Source: an uncultured Clostridia bacterium
Lineage (GTDB): Bacteria > Bacillota > Clostridia > Lachnospirales > CAG-274
Reading direction: 5' to 3'
DNA length: 34,248 nucleotides
Assembly (NCBI GenBank): GCA_947627425.1
Contig: CANQVZ010000022.1
Location: 1-34,248, forward strand
In this document: in pieces, positions 16,846 through 24,410 of the stretch
How the letters are laid out: each line of letters starts with the position of its first letter
Numbering within the stretch: the first letter of the stretch is position 1
Notes under the pieces: generated by a model
The model's input: only the letters and a program-made list of their open reading frames with translations
Told to the model about the DNA's origin: nothing
The model's database searches: none
Translations under genes and position numbers: made by a program

Positions 16846-18198
16846 ATGGACAAAAGAGATAAGTTTTCGGGAAACATCGGCTTTGTACTCACGGCGGCAG
16901 GCTCTGCGGTGGGACTTGGAAACATATGGAGATTTCCGTATCTCACGGCAAAATACGGCGGAGGTCTGTTTTTGGTGTTTTACATTCTGCTGGTGCTTTC
17001 ATTCGGCTATACGCTTATGGTAGCAGAAAACGCTATAGGCAGAAAAAGCGGAAAGGGTCCGCTTGCGGCGTTTGCGGCGCTTAACAAAAGATGGGGATTT
17101 ATAGGTGTGCTCGCAACTCTTGTGCCTATGATAATACTGCCCTATTACAATGTAATAGGCGGCTGGGTAATAAAATACACCGTAACATTTTTATCGGGCG
17201 GTCATTCAAACGCCGCGCAGGACGGATTTTTCGAAGATATGCTCGCTTCGCCTGCCACTCAGCTTATGTTCCAATTCATATTCTCGGCTGTAACAACGCT
17301 TGTACTATTAAGAGGCGTACAGAAGGGCATAGAAAAATTCAGCACAATACTTATGCCTTTGCTTGTAGTGCTCGCCATAGTTGTGGCTATATATTCAATA
17401 ACGCTCCCCGGAGCATCCGTAGGACTTAAATATCTTTTTATACCCAACATAAAGCATTTCTCAATACAAGGAATACTTGCGGCGCTGGGACAGATGTTTT
17501 ATTCGCTCTCGCTCGCCATGGGCATAATGATAGCTTACGGCTCGTATCTGCCCAAGAACAGCGACCTTGAAAAAAATGTGAGCCACATAGAGATATTCGA
17601 CACGGGCATAGCCTTTTTGGCTGCGCTTATGATAATACCCGCAGTGTTCGCCTTTTCGGGCGGAGATGAGAGCGCTCTCTCGGCGGGTCCCGGACTTATG
17701 TTCAAGACGCTTCCGAAGGTATTTGAACGCATGGGTATGTCAACTGTAATAGGTTCTGTTTTCTTCGTGCTCGTTCTGCTTGCGGCTCTCACATCGTCAA
17801 TATCCATAATGGAAGCCATTGTTTCGTCTCTTTGCGACAAATTCGGCTGGAAGAGAGACTACACAACAATAGGCGTGGGCATAGGCTCATTTCTTCTGGG
17901 CATACCGCCCATACTCGGCTATAGCCTGTGGAGCGGAGCAGTCCTGGGCGGCATGACAATACTGGACATGATGGACTTTATAACAAACTCGGTGCTCATG
18001 CCCATAACTGCCCTTCTCACCTGTATTTTCATAGGATATGTTGTAGGGGTTGGATTTGTGCATGACGAGGTCATGATATCCTCGAAGTTCCGCCGCAGGA
18101 AGATCTTTGATGTAATGATAAAGTATATTGCGCCGCTGTTCATAACTGCGATACTTGTATCATCCGTGCTCAATTCTCTGGGAATAATAAAGCTTTAA
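16846..18198 (+). CDS. Sodium-dependent transporter of the NSS (SNF) family
   Basis: A 450-residue polytopic membrane protein, about 11-12 helices, the usual size for bacterial NSS proteins. The N-terminus has the family signature GFVLTAAGSAVGLGNIWRFP followed by YGGGLF, which forms the sodium and substrate site in LeuT-like transporters. Later LAALTSSISIMEAIVS is the TM8-equivalent sodium-site helix. It should import a small neutral or aromatic amino acid with sodium; the substrate cannot be told from sequence. It is monocistronic, with its own promoter and terminator. Ribosome binding site AGAAGGGACG. Confidence 0.93.
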   Translation: MDKRDKFSGNIGFVLTAAGSAVGLGNIWRFPYLTAKYGGGLFLVFYILLVLSFGYTLMVAENAIGRKSGKGPLAAFAALNKRWGFIGVLATLVPMIILPYYNVIGGWVIKYTVTFLSGGHSNAAQDGFFEDMLASPATQLMFQFIFSAVTTLVLLRGVQKGIEKFSTILMPLLVVLAIVVAIYSITLPGASVGLKYLFIPNIKHFSIQGILAALGQMFYSLSLAMGIMIAYGSYLPKNSDLEKNVSHIEIFDTGIAFLAALMIIPAVFAFSGGDESALSAGPGLMFKTLPKVFERMGMSTVIGSVFFVLVLLAALTSSISIMEAIVSSLCDKFGWKRDYTTIGVGIGSFLLGIPPILGYSLWSGAVLGGMTILDMMDFITNSVLMPITALLTCIFIGYVVGVGFVHDEVMISSKFRRRKIFDVMIKYIAPLFITAILVSSVLNSLGIIKL

Positions 18199-18204
18199 AA
18201 ATAT

Positions 18205-18250
18205 AGGGATCGAAAGCCATACCATGAGGCAATCGATCCTTTTTGTTTGT
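18205..18250 (+). terminator. Terminator after the NSS transporter
   Basis: Outer stem AGGGATCGA / TCGATCCTT (one G-T pair), inner GCC/GGC pairs, followed by a T-rich tail broken by G. It lies between convergent genes and may also serve the carbonic anhydrase, less well. Confidence 0.7.
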
Positions 18251-18252
18251 TT

Positions 18253-18822
18253 TTATATATCAAAATCCACTCTGCCGTCTTCAAGATGATAGACGGCGCC
18301 TATGACCCTTAAGCCGTGCTCCGTTTCCTCCTTATGTATCTCAAAGCTGTTTTCTATTATTTCCACACTGTTATGTACATTGAGACAGCACGCCTTATAT
18401 TCGTCCTTTTCATCGCCTATGGCGCTGCATATCTCGTCTGTGATAAATTTCACATAGCCCTGCGGATCGTGATTTATGGCGGCATCTACGGCTCCGCAAT
18501 GCGTATGTCCCAATACCACTATAAGCTTTATGCCCAAGTGGCTTGCCGCATATTCAATGGAGCCAAGCTGATGATCGTCCATTACATTGCCCGCAACACG
18601 GATGACGAACAAATCGCCTATCCCCGCATTGAATATACTTTCGGGTATCACCCTCGAATCGGAGCAGGAAACTATGACGGCAAAGGGCTGCTGACCGTTT
18701 TCAAGAGTAGTCCTCCTGCGCTCATGCCCCGAGTCCACAAGACTTTTTTCGGACGCTATATATATGGCGTTGCCCTCCTTTAATTTTGCAAGCGCAGCCT
18801 TCGCGCTTAAGCCTTTCTCCAT
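18253..18822 (-). CDS. Beta-class carbonic anhydrase
   Basis: A 189-residue zinc enzyme that interconverts CO2 and bicarbonate in the cytoplasm. Zinc ligands are visible as Cys53 in VSCSDSRV and His106/Cys109 in GHTHCGAV, with the Asp55-Arg57 dyad between. NAGIGDLFVIRVAGN is also typical. Length and motifs place it in the short beta-carbonic anhydrases found in anaerobes. The ribosome binding site AAAGGAGA precedes the ATG. Confidence 0.93.
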   Translation of the reverse strand: MEKGLSAKAALAKLKEGNAIYIASEKSLVDSGHERRRTTLENGQQPFAVIVSCSDSRVIPESIFNAGIGDLFVIRVAGNVMDDHQLGSIEYAASHLGIKLIVVLGHTHCGAVDAAINHDPQGYVKFITDEICSAIGDEKDEYKACCLNVHNSVEIIENSFEIHKEETEHGLRVIGAVYHLEDGRVDFDI

Positions 18823-18885
18823 AAAAACATCTCCTTTGTATTCTTTAGCTTTTATCTTTGGTATGCCGAATATCCCTTAAGCTTA

Positions 18886-18914
18886 ATTATAGCATAATAA
18901 TTTTGGGACTGCAA
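18886..18914 (-). promoter_or_regulatory. Promoter of the carbonic anhydrase gene
   Basis: On the minus strand TTGCAG (18909-18914), 17-base spacer, TATAAT (18886-18891). Confidence 0.7.
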
Positions 18915-18969
18915 TTATTATACAAAAAATATAGCGTAAATATCGGAGCATTAAAATATCAATGTATCA

Positions 18970-18999
18970 TTGACATATATTTCATAAAGGTAGTATAAT
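18970..18999 (+). promoter_or_regulatory. Promoter of the macrodomain gene
   Basis: Consensus TTGACA (18970-18975), 18-base spacer, consensus TATAAT (18994-18999): both hexamers are perfect, so expression is probably strong. Confidence 0.75.
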
Positions 19000-19042
19000 G
19001 TAAATATGAAATAAAATTATGACAACGAATGGAGGGAACGCT

Positions 19043-19558
19043 ATGCCGCTTAAGATAACAAGAAACAATATAACAAAAATGGATGTGGACGCTATTGTAA
19101 ACGCAGCAAACAGATCTCTGCTGGGCGGCGGAGGCGTAGACGGCGCTATACACAGAGCCGCCGGACACGGACTTCTTGAAGAGTGCCGCACACTTGGAGG
19201 CTGTAAAACGGGCGAAGCAAAGATAACGGGAGCATACAAGCTGCCCTGCAAATATGTTATACATACCGTAGGTCCTATATGGCAAGGCGGAAACAGCGGT
19301 GAAAAGGAAAAGCTCATCTCATGCTATCGTTCATCACTGGAGCTTGCAAAGAAAGCACAGTGCAAAACGGTCGCATTTCCGCTCATATCATCGGGAGTTT
19401 ACGGCTACCCAAAGGAAGAAGCTCTCCGCGTGGCTGCGGGAACAATAAACGAGTTTCTGAAAGAAAACAGCGACATGACGGTATATATGGTTATTTTTGA
19501 TGATGAGGCATACCGCATAAGCAAGAAATTGTTTTCGGATATAGAGACAACAGTATAA
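19043..19558 (+). CDS. Macrodomain ADP-ribose/O-acetyl-ADP-ribose hydrolase
   Basis: A 171-residue single macrodomain, MacroD/YmdB-like. It contains [20 protein letters not shown] (about 15-34) with the catalytic/ligand loop, [17 protein letters not shown] and ISSGVYGYP (115-123). Such proteins remove ADP-ribose from acidic residues or hydrolyse O-acetyl-ADP-ribose. The start at 19043 is preferred over an upstream in-frame ATG (19019) because GGAGGG lies between the two. Monocistronic. Confidence 0.93.
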   Translation: MPLKITRNNITKMDVDAIVNAANRSLLGGGGVDGAIHRAAGHGLLEECRTLGGCKTGEAKITGAYKLPCKYVIHTVGPIWQGGNSGEKEKLISCYRSSLELAKKAQCKTVAFPLISSGVYGYPKEEALRVAAGTINEFLKENSDMTVYMVIFDDEAYRISKKLFSDIETTV

Positions 19559-19580
19559 AAGAAATAAATGAGAATAGCAC

Positions 19581-19615
19581 AAAGCCCCGTAATCAAGACG
19601 ATTACAGGGCTTTTT
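19581..19615 (+). terminator. Terminator after the macrodomain gene
   Basis: AAAGCCC-C-GTAATC / GATTAC-A-GGGCTTT stem with one mismatch, loop AAGAC, then a T run. The following 19616-19727 is AT-rich and shows nothing recognisable. Confidence 0.85.
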
Positions 19616-19727
19616 GAATTGCGGAGGGCGGATTGGTATTGATGTCGCTCTTTTTACAGAACATATCTATATATATTCCCTACTTATTGCCCCTTAAATT
19701 ATAAGAATTTTATACGCAAAAGCCTTA

Positions 19728-19756
19728 TTGCAAAGACACGAATATTGGTATATAAT
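19728..19756 (+). promoter_or_regulatory. Promoter of the two-component system
   Basis: TTGCAA (19728-19733), 17-base spacer, perfect TATAAT (19751-19756). The transcript would start near 19763, leaving about 115 bases before the regulator gene. Confidence 0.7.
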
Positions 19757-19789
19757 GTATTATACAGAGGTGTACGAAAGGAAAATACC

Positions 19790-19885
19790 GTGAGCGGGAC
19801 ATTTCGGCAGTTATTGGGCAACAACCGATACCTCCGAAAAGCTTACTCTCTGCATCTCAAAGAAAGGAAACAAAGCAATGCTTAA
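19790..19885 (+). CDS. Possible 31-residue basic leader peptide ahead of the response regulator
   Basis: A GTG start preceded by AAAGGAAAATACC opens a 31-codon frame whose TAA (19883-19885) overlaps the regulator's ATG (19878) by eight bases, so the two could be translationally coupled. The peptide is rich in Arg and Lys (RQLLGNNRYLRKAYS, then LKERKQ). It may be a coupling leader or a small signal peptide for the AgrC-like kinase; chance is also possible, since the frame is short and the start codon weak. Confidence 0.35.
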   Translation: MSGTFRQLLGNNRYLRKAYSLHLKERKQSNA

Positions 19886-20603
19886 AATATCTATTTGTGA
19901 TGACGAGTCCGAAGAGAGAAAAAAGATCGCGGATAATCTACGGACTTACGCAGAGGCACATTGTGAGCAAGGTATTGAATTTGATGTGTATTCGTCTGCG
20001 TTTGAAATGCTGGAGGCATTTGATAAATCGGGCGGTCCGGATATTGCGCTTTTGGATATTTGTATGCCCGATATGCTGGGAACAGAGTTGGCGCGTAATA
20101 TTCTCCGTTTCAGTGAAAACACAGATATTGTATTTCTGACTACAAGCTCGGATTATGCGGTCGACGCCTTTTCACTACACGCCGCAGACTATATCTGCAA
20201 GCCATACACGCAGGAACAATTTGACGCTGCCTTAGAGCGCGTCATTGCCATGCGTGAGCAAAGAACATGGGTACTTCTCCGCTGCGAGGGAGAATTGCAC
20301 CGTATAGCTCTGGAGGATATTCTTTACATAGAAACAAGAGATAAACGACGTGTGTTTACACTTGTTTCCGGTAAAAAGCTTTCCGTGTGGTTATCTCCGA
20401 CGCAGCTTCAAGAATGTATTATGGGCAAAAAAGGCATGATAAGGTGCGGGAGTTCTTATATTGTCAACCTAAATCATGTCCGCTGCTTTTCCGGTACGGA
20501 TCTGCTTATGGATGACGGTACGCTCATCCCTGTTCCAAGGCGATGCCGTTCCGAGCTAAAGCAGGCGTATTTTGATTTTTACTTGAAGGAGGCAGAAAGC
20601 TGA
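19878..20603 (+). CDS. LytTR-family response regulator
   Basis: A 241-residue protein. The receiver domain (1-120) has the acidic pair Asp8/Asp9, phospho-acceptor Asp60 in LLDICMPD, Thr88 in FLTTS and Lys108 in ICKPY, all intact. The LytTR DNA-binding domain (about 130-238) shows LEDILYIETRDKR, GMIRCGSSYIVNLNHV and PVPRRCRSEL. It should bind paired direct repeats upstream of targets in response to the kinase encoded next. The AgrA/VirR type often controls peptide signalling, bacteriocins or envelope functions. The stop overlaps the kinase start (TGATG). Confidence 0.92.
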   Translation: MLKISICDDESEERKKIADNLRTYAEAHCEQGIEFDVYSSAFEMLEAFDKSGGPDIALLDICMPDMLGTELARNILRFSENTDIVFLTTSSDYAVDAFSLHAADYICKPYTQEQFDAALERVIAMREQRTWVLLRCEGELHRIALEDILYIETRDKRRVFTLVSGKKLSVWLSPTQLQECIMGKKGMIRCGSSYIVNLNHVRCFSGTDLLMDDGTLIPVPRRCRSELKQAYFDFYLKEAES

Positions 20604-21883
20604 TGCCTACCATACAAAGAATCATAATTTCCTTTTTTGTAAGCCTGTTGTTTTTTGCAACGCATACTGTGGCAGGACTTTTGCTTCAGGAGAGAAAATA
20701 CTCGGCAAAAAAGACGGCGCTTATGTGGAGTTCTGCGGGTATATTCCTTTTTCTGGAGCTTTGCTTCTGCTTTATTTTTCTGTCAAAGCCATGGAGAATG
20801 CCTGTTGCCTTGATGCTTTCATATCTATACTTTTGGGGAATTTTTATATATGCGTCCGCAGACGGATTTTGGAAAAAATGCTATCTTTGGATCACATACG
20901 GCAGCGTTTTCTGCGTTTCGCTGTCTGTCTCGTTTTATTTATGCTATTTGCTTTTGCCGAATGGTTCGGACACCTTCGTGTATTTTATGCGAGGTGTGTT
21001 CTACGGCATTATTTGTCTTGCGATTTTTTTTGCATATTATAAATATGGCAGACCGCTCATACGCGATGTCAGCGGATTTCGCACAAAAAATTGGATATCG
21101 CTGAATATTGTTTCCATAATATATTTTTTGACCTTCGTGATACTTCTGTCAAAAATCACTGCGGATAACGGTATCAATTCAAATACCTTAATACTTTTTT
21201 CGCTGTTTGTTTGCTCCTTTGCCGTAGCTAACATACTGATAATAAGCAACATACATCAGATGCGAAAGGAAGCAAGGGACAAATTGGTAAGGCAAAACAT
21301 TGAATATCTGATGACTCATGTGGAAAATGCGAGAAAAAATGAACAGAAAATACGAGAGCTCCGCCACAATCTAAGGCATCATACCGAGCGGATCGCGGCT
21401 ATGGCGCGGGAGGGCAACACAGAGGGTATATTGGCTTATTTGGGGCAGAACAAAGAGGCTTCGGAGAGCTTTCCGTCATGGTGTCCGAACGCCACAGTCA
21501 ACGGCATACTGAGCTCCTATGCGGAGAAGGCAAAAAAGTCGGGCGTGGAATACACTGCTCAAGCTGATACCCCTGCAAAGTCGGGAGTCGCCGATGTGGA
21601 TTTTGTGGCTATCCTTGCCAATCTTCTGGAAAATGCTCTTAACGCCTGCGTTGCACTGAAAAGCTCGGGTCCTATTCAAGTTCATATCAGAAATGTAGGC
21701 AATAAAACGGTGATCGCCGTCAGTAATCCCTGCGGCGCGGAGCTGGAACTTGAAAACGGACTGCCGACCGCTCGAGGTATAGGAATCGACAGTATCATTT
21801 CATCATCCGGCAGGTATCAGGGAGATATCAACTATAAAATTCAAGAGGACATCTGTACTGCCTGCGTGATACTAAATCCTTGA
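20603..21883 (+). CDS. GHKL sensor histidine kinase, AgrC-like
   Basis: A 426-residue protein. Six or seven hydrophobic helices in residues 1-215 form the membrane sensor without an extracellular domain. A short coiled coil leads to the dimerisation helix RELRHNLRHH (251-260; His255 is the likely phospho-acceptor) and a GHKL ATPase with N-box LANLLENALNAC (338-349) and GIGIDSI (392-398). This is the architecture of kinases sensing peptides or membrane ligands. It shares an operon with the regulator before it, with overlapping stop and start. No terminator is seen downstream; the next sequence is an Rhs remnant. Confidence 0.9.
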   Translation: MPTIQRIIISFFVSLLFFATHTVAGLLLQERKYSAKKTALMWSSAGIFLFLELCFCFIFLSKPWRMPVALMLSYLYFWGIFIYASADGFWKKCYLWITYGSVFCVSLSVSFYLCYLLLPNGSDTFVYFMRGVFYGIICLAIFFAYYKYGRPLIRDVSGFRTKNWISLNIVSIIYFLTFVILLSKITADNGINSNTLILFSLFVCSFAVANILIISNIHQMRKEARDKLVRQNIEYLMTHVENARKNEQKIRELRHNLRHHTERIAAMAREGNTEGILAYLGQNKEASESFPSWCPNATVNGILSSYAEKAKKSGVEYTAQADTPAKSGVADVDFVAILANLLENALNACVALKSSGPIQVHIRNVGNKTVIAVSNPCGAELELENGLPTARGIGIDSIISSSGRYQGDINYKIQEDICTACVILNP

Positions 21884-21903
21884 TAATTCCATGCTTTTGG
21901 TGA

Positions 21904-22017
21904 ATGATATACAAAGCGGGCAAAAATGAGGTACCATTTAGCTGCTGCGGAGAATATACCGACAGCGAAAGCGGACTGATATTGCGTATGTATTTTGTAA
22001 AAAAAGGATGCCGATAA
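21904..22017 (+). pseudogene. Rhs/YD-repeat core remnant 1
   Basis: A 37-codon frame whose product contains VPFSCCGEYTDSESGLILRM. This matches the pattern of the Rhs-associated core (P-F-x-Y-C-G-E-Y-x-D-x-E-T-G-L-x-Y-L-R-x-R), but the rest of the large protein is missing and the frame stops soon after. It begins 20 bases after the kinase gene. The following 100 bases are AT-rich without a recognisable signal apart from the next ribosome binding site. Confidence 0.6.
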
Positions 22018-22117
22018 AGAAAACGTAACATTATATAAGCGAGCAGAAAACGAGGTAAATAAACTTAATTTGATAGTCAATGTAATGAAATATATAAAAA
22101 CAGAGGTGCATTATTTA

Positions 22118-22750
22118 ATGGTTAAGCGTATTTGCAAATTAATATTGATTTTGCTCGTAAGCGTTTTATTATTATTGTTGTTATTCTATTCATATTTAAA
22201 AGTCAGAAAGCCTAAATTGGATTATAAGTCAGCAGGAACACAAGAAATATCAATGACTGAGCTTAAAGCCAATACGGAAAAAATAATACCCGACAGTAAA
22301 TTCAGGTATCCCGATTGTGTTATCATACAGAGAGGAGATAAAGCTAATCCATATCGCTGGGATATAGAAAATTTAGCCAGTATCGGTGTTAAAATACCCG
22401 AAATAGACTTTGATAATAATTCACTTTTTATATCTCTGGGCGCCCCCGTAAAAGGTATATATTATTCAAGAATTGTTGTTTTTCCGTATCGTGATGATTT
22501 AATGCAATTATTTAATAAAAACAGAGGCTCTGACATATCATTGGAAATCGATACCGATGCACATTCGGAAGAGTATGACAGGGCAGAGGATAAAATATAT
22601 TTTTATATATTGCCTAAACCAAATGAGGATAGTTATTATACTATTTTAGATAATGGTTTTCATATTAATAAAGCAGATTGGTCTTTATGGAAAAAAGTAA
22701 AAGATTTTATTAATTGGTATTTTTTCCACTCATGGTATAGTCAAGTATAA
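22118..22750 (+). CDS. Membrane-anchored orphan protein, possible immunity protein of a lost Rhs toxin
   Basis: A 210-residue protein from the ATG at 22118, chosen because AGAGGTG lies nine bases upstream. Residues 1-32 are a basic tip plus a strongly hydrophobic helix (LILILLVSVLLLLLLFYSYL), then a soluble part rich in aromatic and acidic residues. It matches no family I recognise. It lies between two Rhs-core remnants, the place where immunity genes of polymorphic toxins sit, and is more AT-rich than its housekeeping neighbours. The immunity role is an inference from position only. Confidence 0.65.
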   Translation: MVKRICKLILILLVSVLLLLLLFYSYLKVRKPKLDYKSAGTQEISMTELKANTEKIIPDSKFRYPDCVIIQRGDKANPYRWDIENLASIGVKIPEIDFDNNSLFISLGAPVKGIYYSRIVVFPYRDDLMQLFNKNRGSDISLEIDTDAHSEEYDRAEDKIYFYILPKPNEDSYYTILDNGFHINKADWSLWKKVKDFINWYFFHSWYSQV

Positions 22751-22751
22751 G

Positions 22752-22976
22752 CAGAATATTCAACACAAAATCGGAAAAGCCAACGGCTCACAGAAATATA
22801 CATATGCTAACAACGGGAATATAGTCAGAGAAAGAAAGGGGCTTACTCTTACAAGAAATGCCAAGTATTATTCCTATGGTGAAGTAATATATAAAAGGAC
22901 AAATGATATACCGTTTGGCTGCTGCGGAGAAGGTTCTGCTATCAATCATTTTCTTAAACATAGGCTTTTTGGTTGA
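22752..22976 (+). pseudogene. Rhs/YD-repeat core remnant 2
   Basis: An open frame without its own start, ending at TGA 22974-22976. It encodes KYTYANNGNIVRERKG, a YD-repeat-like motif (Y-x-Y-D-x-x-G-N-L), followed by YSYGEVIYKRTNDIPFGCCG, again the Rhs core. The DNA around the second motif resembles remnant 1 (shared GCTGCTGCGGAGAA). After the motif the product changes to an unrelated tail. The remaining bases to 23042 hold no gene I can support. Confidence 0.6.
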
Positions 22977-23042
22977 GACAACGAATATGCTGATCAATCA
23001 ATCTTCAAGCTGGGAATAAACAGGTATAATGAGGGTCATGTA

Positions 23043-23600
23043 ATGAACTTATTTAAAAAAATAATTATTAGCATTACTTCGATAATTGTGATATTATTCA
23101 TAGCATTTTTATTTGTGTTATGGACGGTCAGAGGTGATTTGTTTGCCATAGGCTTCAACAAATTTTTCATAGCTCCGAGCTACAACAAAACGGATATATT
23201 TTTAAAAGCTAATATAAATGAGTTATCCTATGTTGCCGGTAAACTAATTGAAATGGATTATGACTACATTACAATCATTCCTGAAGATGATGGGTATAGC
23301 ATGAAGGTCAAGCATGAGAATTTAGATTATGAAACCATACCGGTCCCCAACGAATTGATTAATCACATAGAAACATTATACGAAAATGGAATCCGATATA
23401 TTTCGTTTGGAGGTGATTCTGTAAACTTTACGATGTGGTCGGTCATGGATGAAAGCCGAGGTATAATATATTCCTACACCGGAACAAAGCCTAATGGTGA
23501 ACAATTGATAGAAGTGAATCGGTTATCAAAGGATAACTGGTATTATTATGTGAACAACTATGAAAAAGCAAAAGAACGGCATCCCGAGAGATTTAAGTAA
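23043..23600 (+). CDS. Second membrane-anchored orphan protein, possible immunity protein
   Basis: A 185-residue protein. It begins with MNLFKKIIISITSIIVILFI, a basic tip and one membrane helix, followed by a soluble domain of about 155 residues without a family I recognise (IRYISFGGDSVNF and DESRGIIYSY are notable). The layout (short tip, one helix, soluble domain) copies that of the 22118 gene although the sequences are not obviously related. It follows directly behind Rhs remnant 2. Ribosome binding site GAGGG. A terminator follows. Confidence 0.7.
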   Translation: MNLFKKIIISITSIIVILFIAFLFVLWTVRGDLFAIGFNKFFIAPSYNKTDIFLKANINELSYVAGKLIEMDYDYITIIPEDDGYSMKVKHENLDYETIPVPNELINHIETLYENGIRYISFGGDSVNFTMWSVMDESRGIIYSYTGTKPNGEQLIEVNRLSKDNWYYYVNNYEKAKERHPERFK

Positions 23601-23653
23601 ATTTCTGTTTGAGCATAAGGGAACAACTGTCCTTTATAATTTCAGATATTTTC

Positions 23654-23682
23654 AAAACCGCCGAAGGGCGGTTTTTGCTTTT
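23654..23682 (+). terminator. Terminator after the Rhs-remnant cluster
   Basis: AAAACCGCC, loop GAAG, GGCGG then TTTTTGCTTTT. It ends the kinase/orphan-gene region. Confidence 0.8.
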
Positions 23683-23738
23683 CCTCCCAAAACCAATTTC
23701 GGAATCAAAACGACCAAATCCGATATTTTTCCCTTTTT

Positions 23739-23767
23739 TTGATATTGCTGTGTTATATTTATTATAT
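23739..23767 (+). promoter_or_regulatory. Promoter of the Cys-rich small protein gene
   Basis: TTGATA (23739-23744), 17-base spacer, TTATAT (23762-23767). A moderate match. Confidence 0.45.
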
Positions 23768-23825
23768 ATAAGTGCGCTTAATGCAAAACAAAATCATTTT
23801 ATATGAAAAAAAGGAGGAACTATTT

Positions 23826-24017
23826 ATGCAAAATTGCGACAACAACAGACCATGCCCATGTACCTATGACTGCCCGCGCCATGGAAAATGCTGTGCCTGC
23901 GTGGCGCACCACCGCGACCACGATGAAGGTGTTCCGGGTTGCTTCTTCTCAAAAGAAGCGGAGGCGACCTACGACAGGAGCATTGAAAACCTGGCAAGGG
24001 ATAAAGGGCTTCTGTAA
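23826..24017 (+). CDS. Small Cys-rich protein (DUF6485-like)
   Basis: A 63-residue protein starting at the ATG behind AAGGAGGAAC; the longer frame upstream lacks a ribosome binding site. Eight cysteines (positions 4, 10, 12, 16, 22, 23, 25, 39) and a His cluster suggest metal binding. The pattern C-x-C-T-Y-x-C-x-R-x-G-K-C-C-x-C followed by PGCFFSKEAEATYDRSIEN fits, from memory, the clostridial family DUF6485. The function is unknown. A small hypothetical gene follows 59 bases later. Confidence 0.8.
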   Translation: MQNCDNNRPCPCTYDCPRHGKCCACVAHHRDHDEGVPGCFFSKEAEATYDRSIENLARDKGLL

Positions 24018-24076
24018 GCCCTTGTCGGGAACCGTATGGATGTACTTAAGAAAATTTGCAGAAAGGACATCGGATA

Positions 24077-24346
24077 ATGAAATGGCCTTGGAAAAAGAAA
24101 ACGCTTTCCTTTGAGGAGGCTGCAAAATTCAACTGGGAATTGGATACGAATACAGAATTGAGGCAAAAGCTGGATGAGCTTGCAAAGCAATATACAAATC
24201 TGAGTGAAAAGGAATACCGTAAAAAGCTCCTGCTTTTATTCAGGGAAAACGGTCTTGTAATTGACTCAAATCAGCTGGATATGCTGCTTCTTCTTAGGCA
24301 CAAAACAGATCAAATGCTATTGAAAAAGGAAGCGAATAACAATTAA
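24077..24346 (+). CDS. Small hypothetical protein
   Basis: An 89-residue, highly charged and probably all-helical protein (LTFEE-like start, then KLDELAKQYTNLSEKEYRKK and LDMLLLLRHKTDQMLLKKE). The ATG at 24077 has AAAGGA nine bases upstream; the longer frame starts at TTG without a site. I recognise no family. It lies between the Cys-rich protein and the binding-protein operon. Confidence 0.65.
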   Translation: MKWPWKKKTLSFEEAAKFNWELDTNTELRQKLDELAKQYTNLSEKEYRKKLLLLFRENGLVIDSNQLDMLLLLRHKTDQMLLKKEANNN

Positions 24347-24376
24347 TAAAAATGCAGGCTTACCTTAAAAACAGAT

Positions 24377-24382
24377 TATAAT
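24377..24382 (+). promoter_or_regulatory. Candidate -10 box of the partner-switching operon
   Basis: Perfect TATAAT 29 bases before the lipoprotein ATG, but no convincing -35 hexamer at normal spacing. The operon may need an activator or be read from farther upstream. Confidence 0.35.
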
Positions 24383-24410
24383 ATTCAAAGAAATATGAAG
24401 GAGATCAAAA

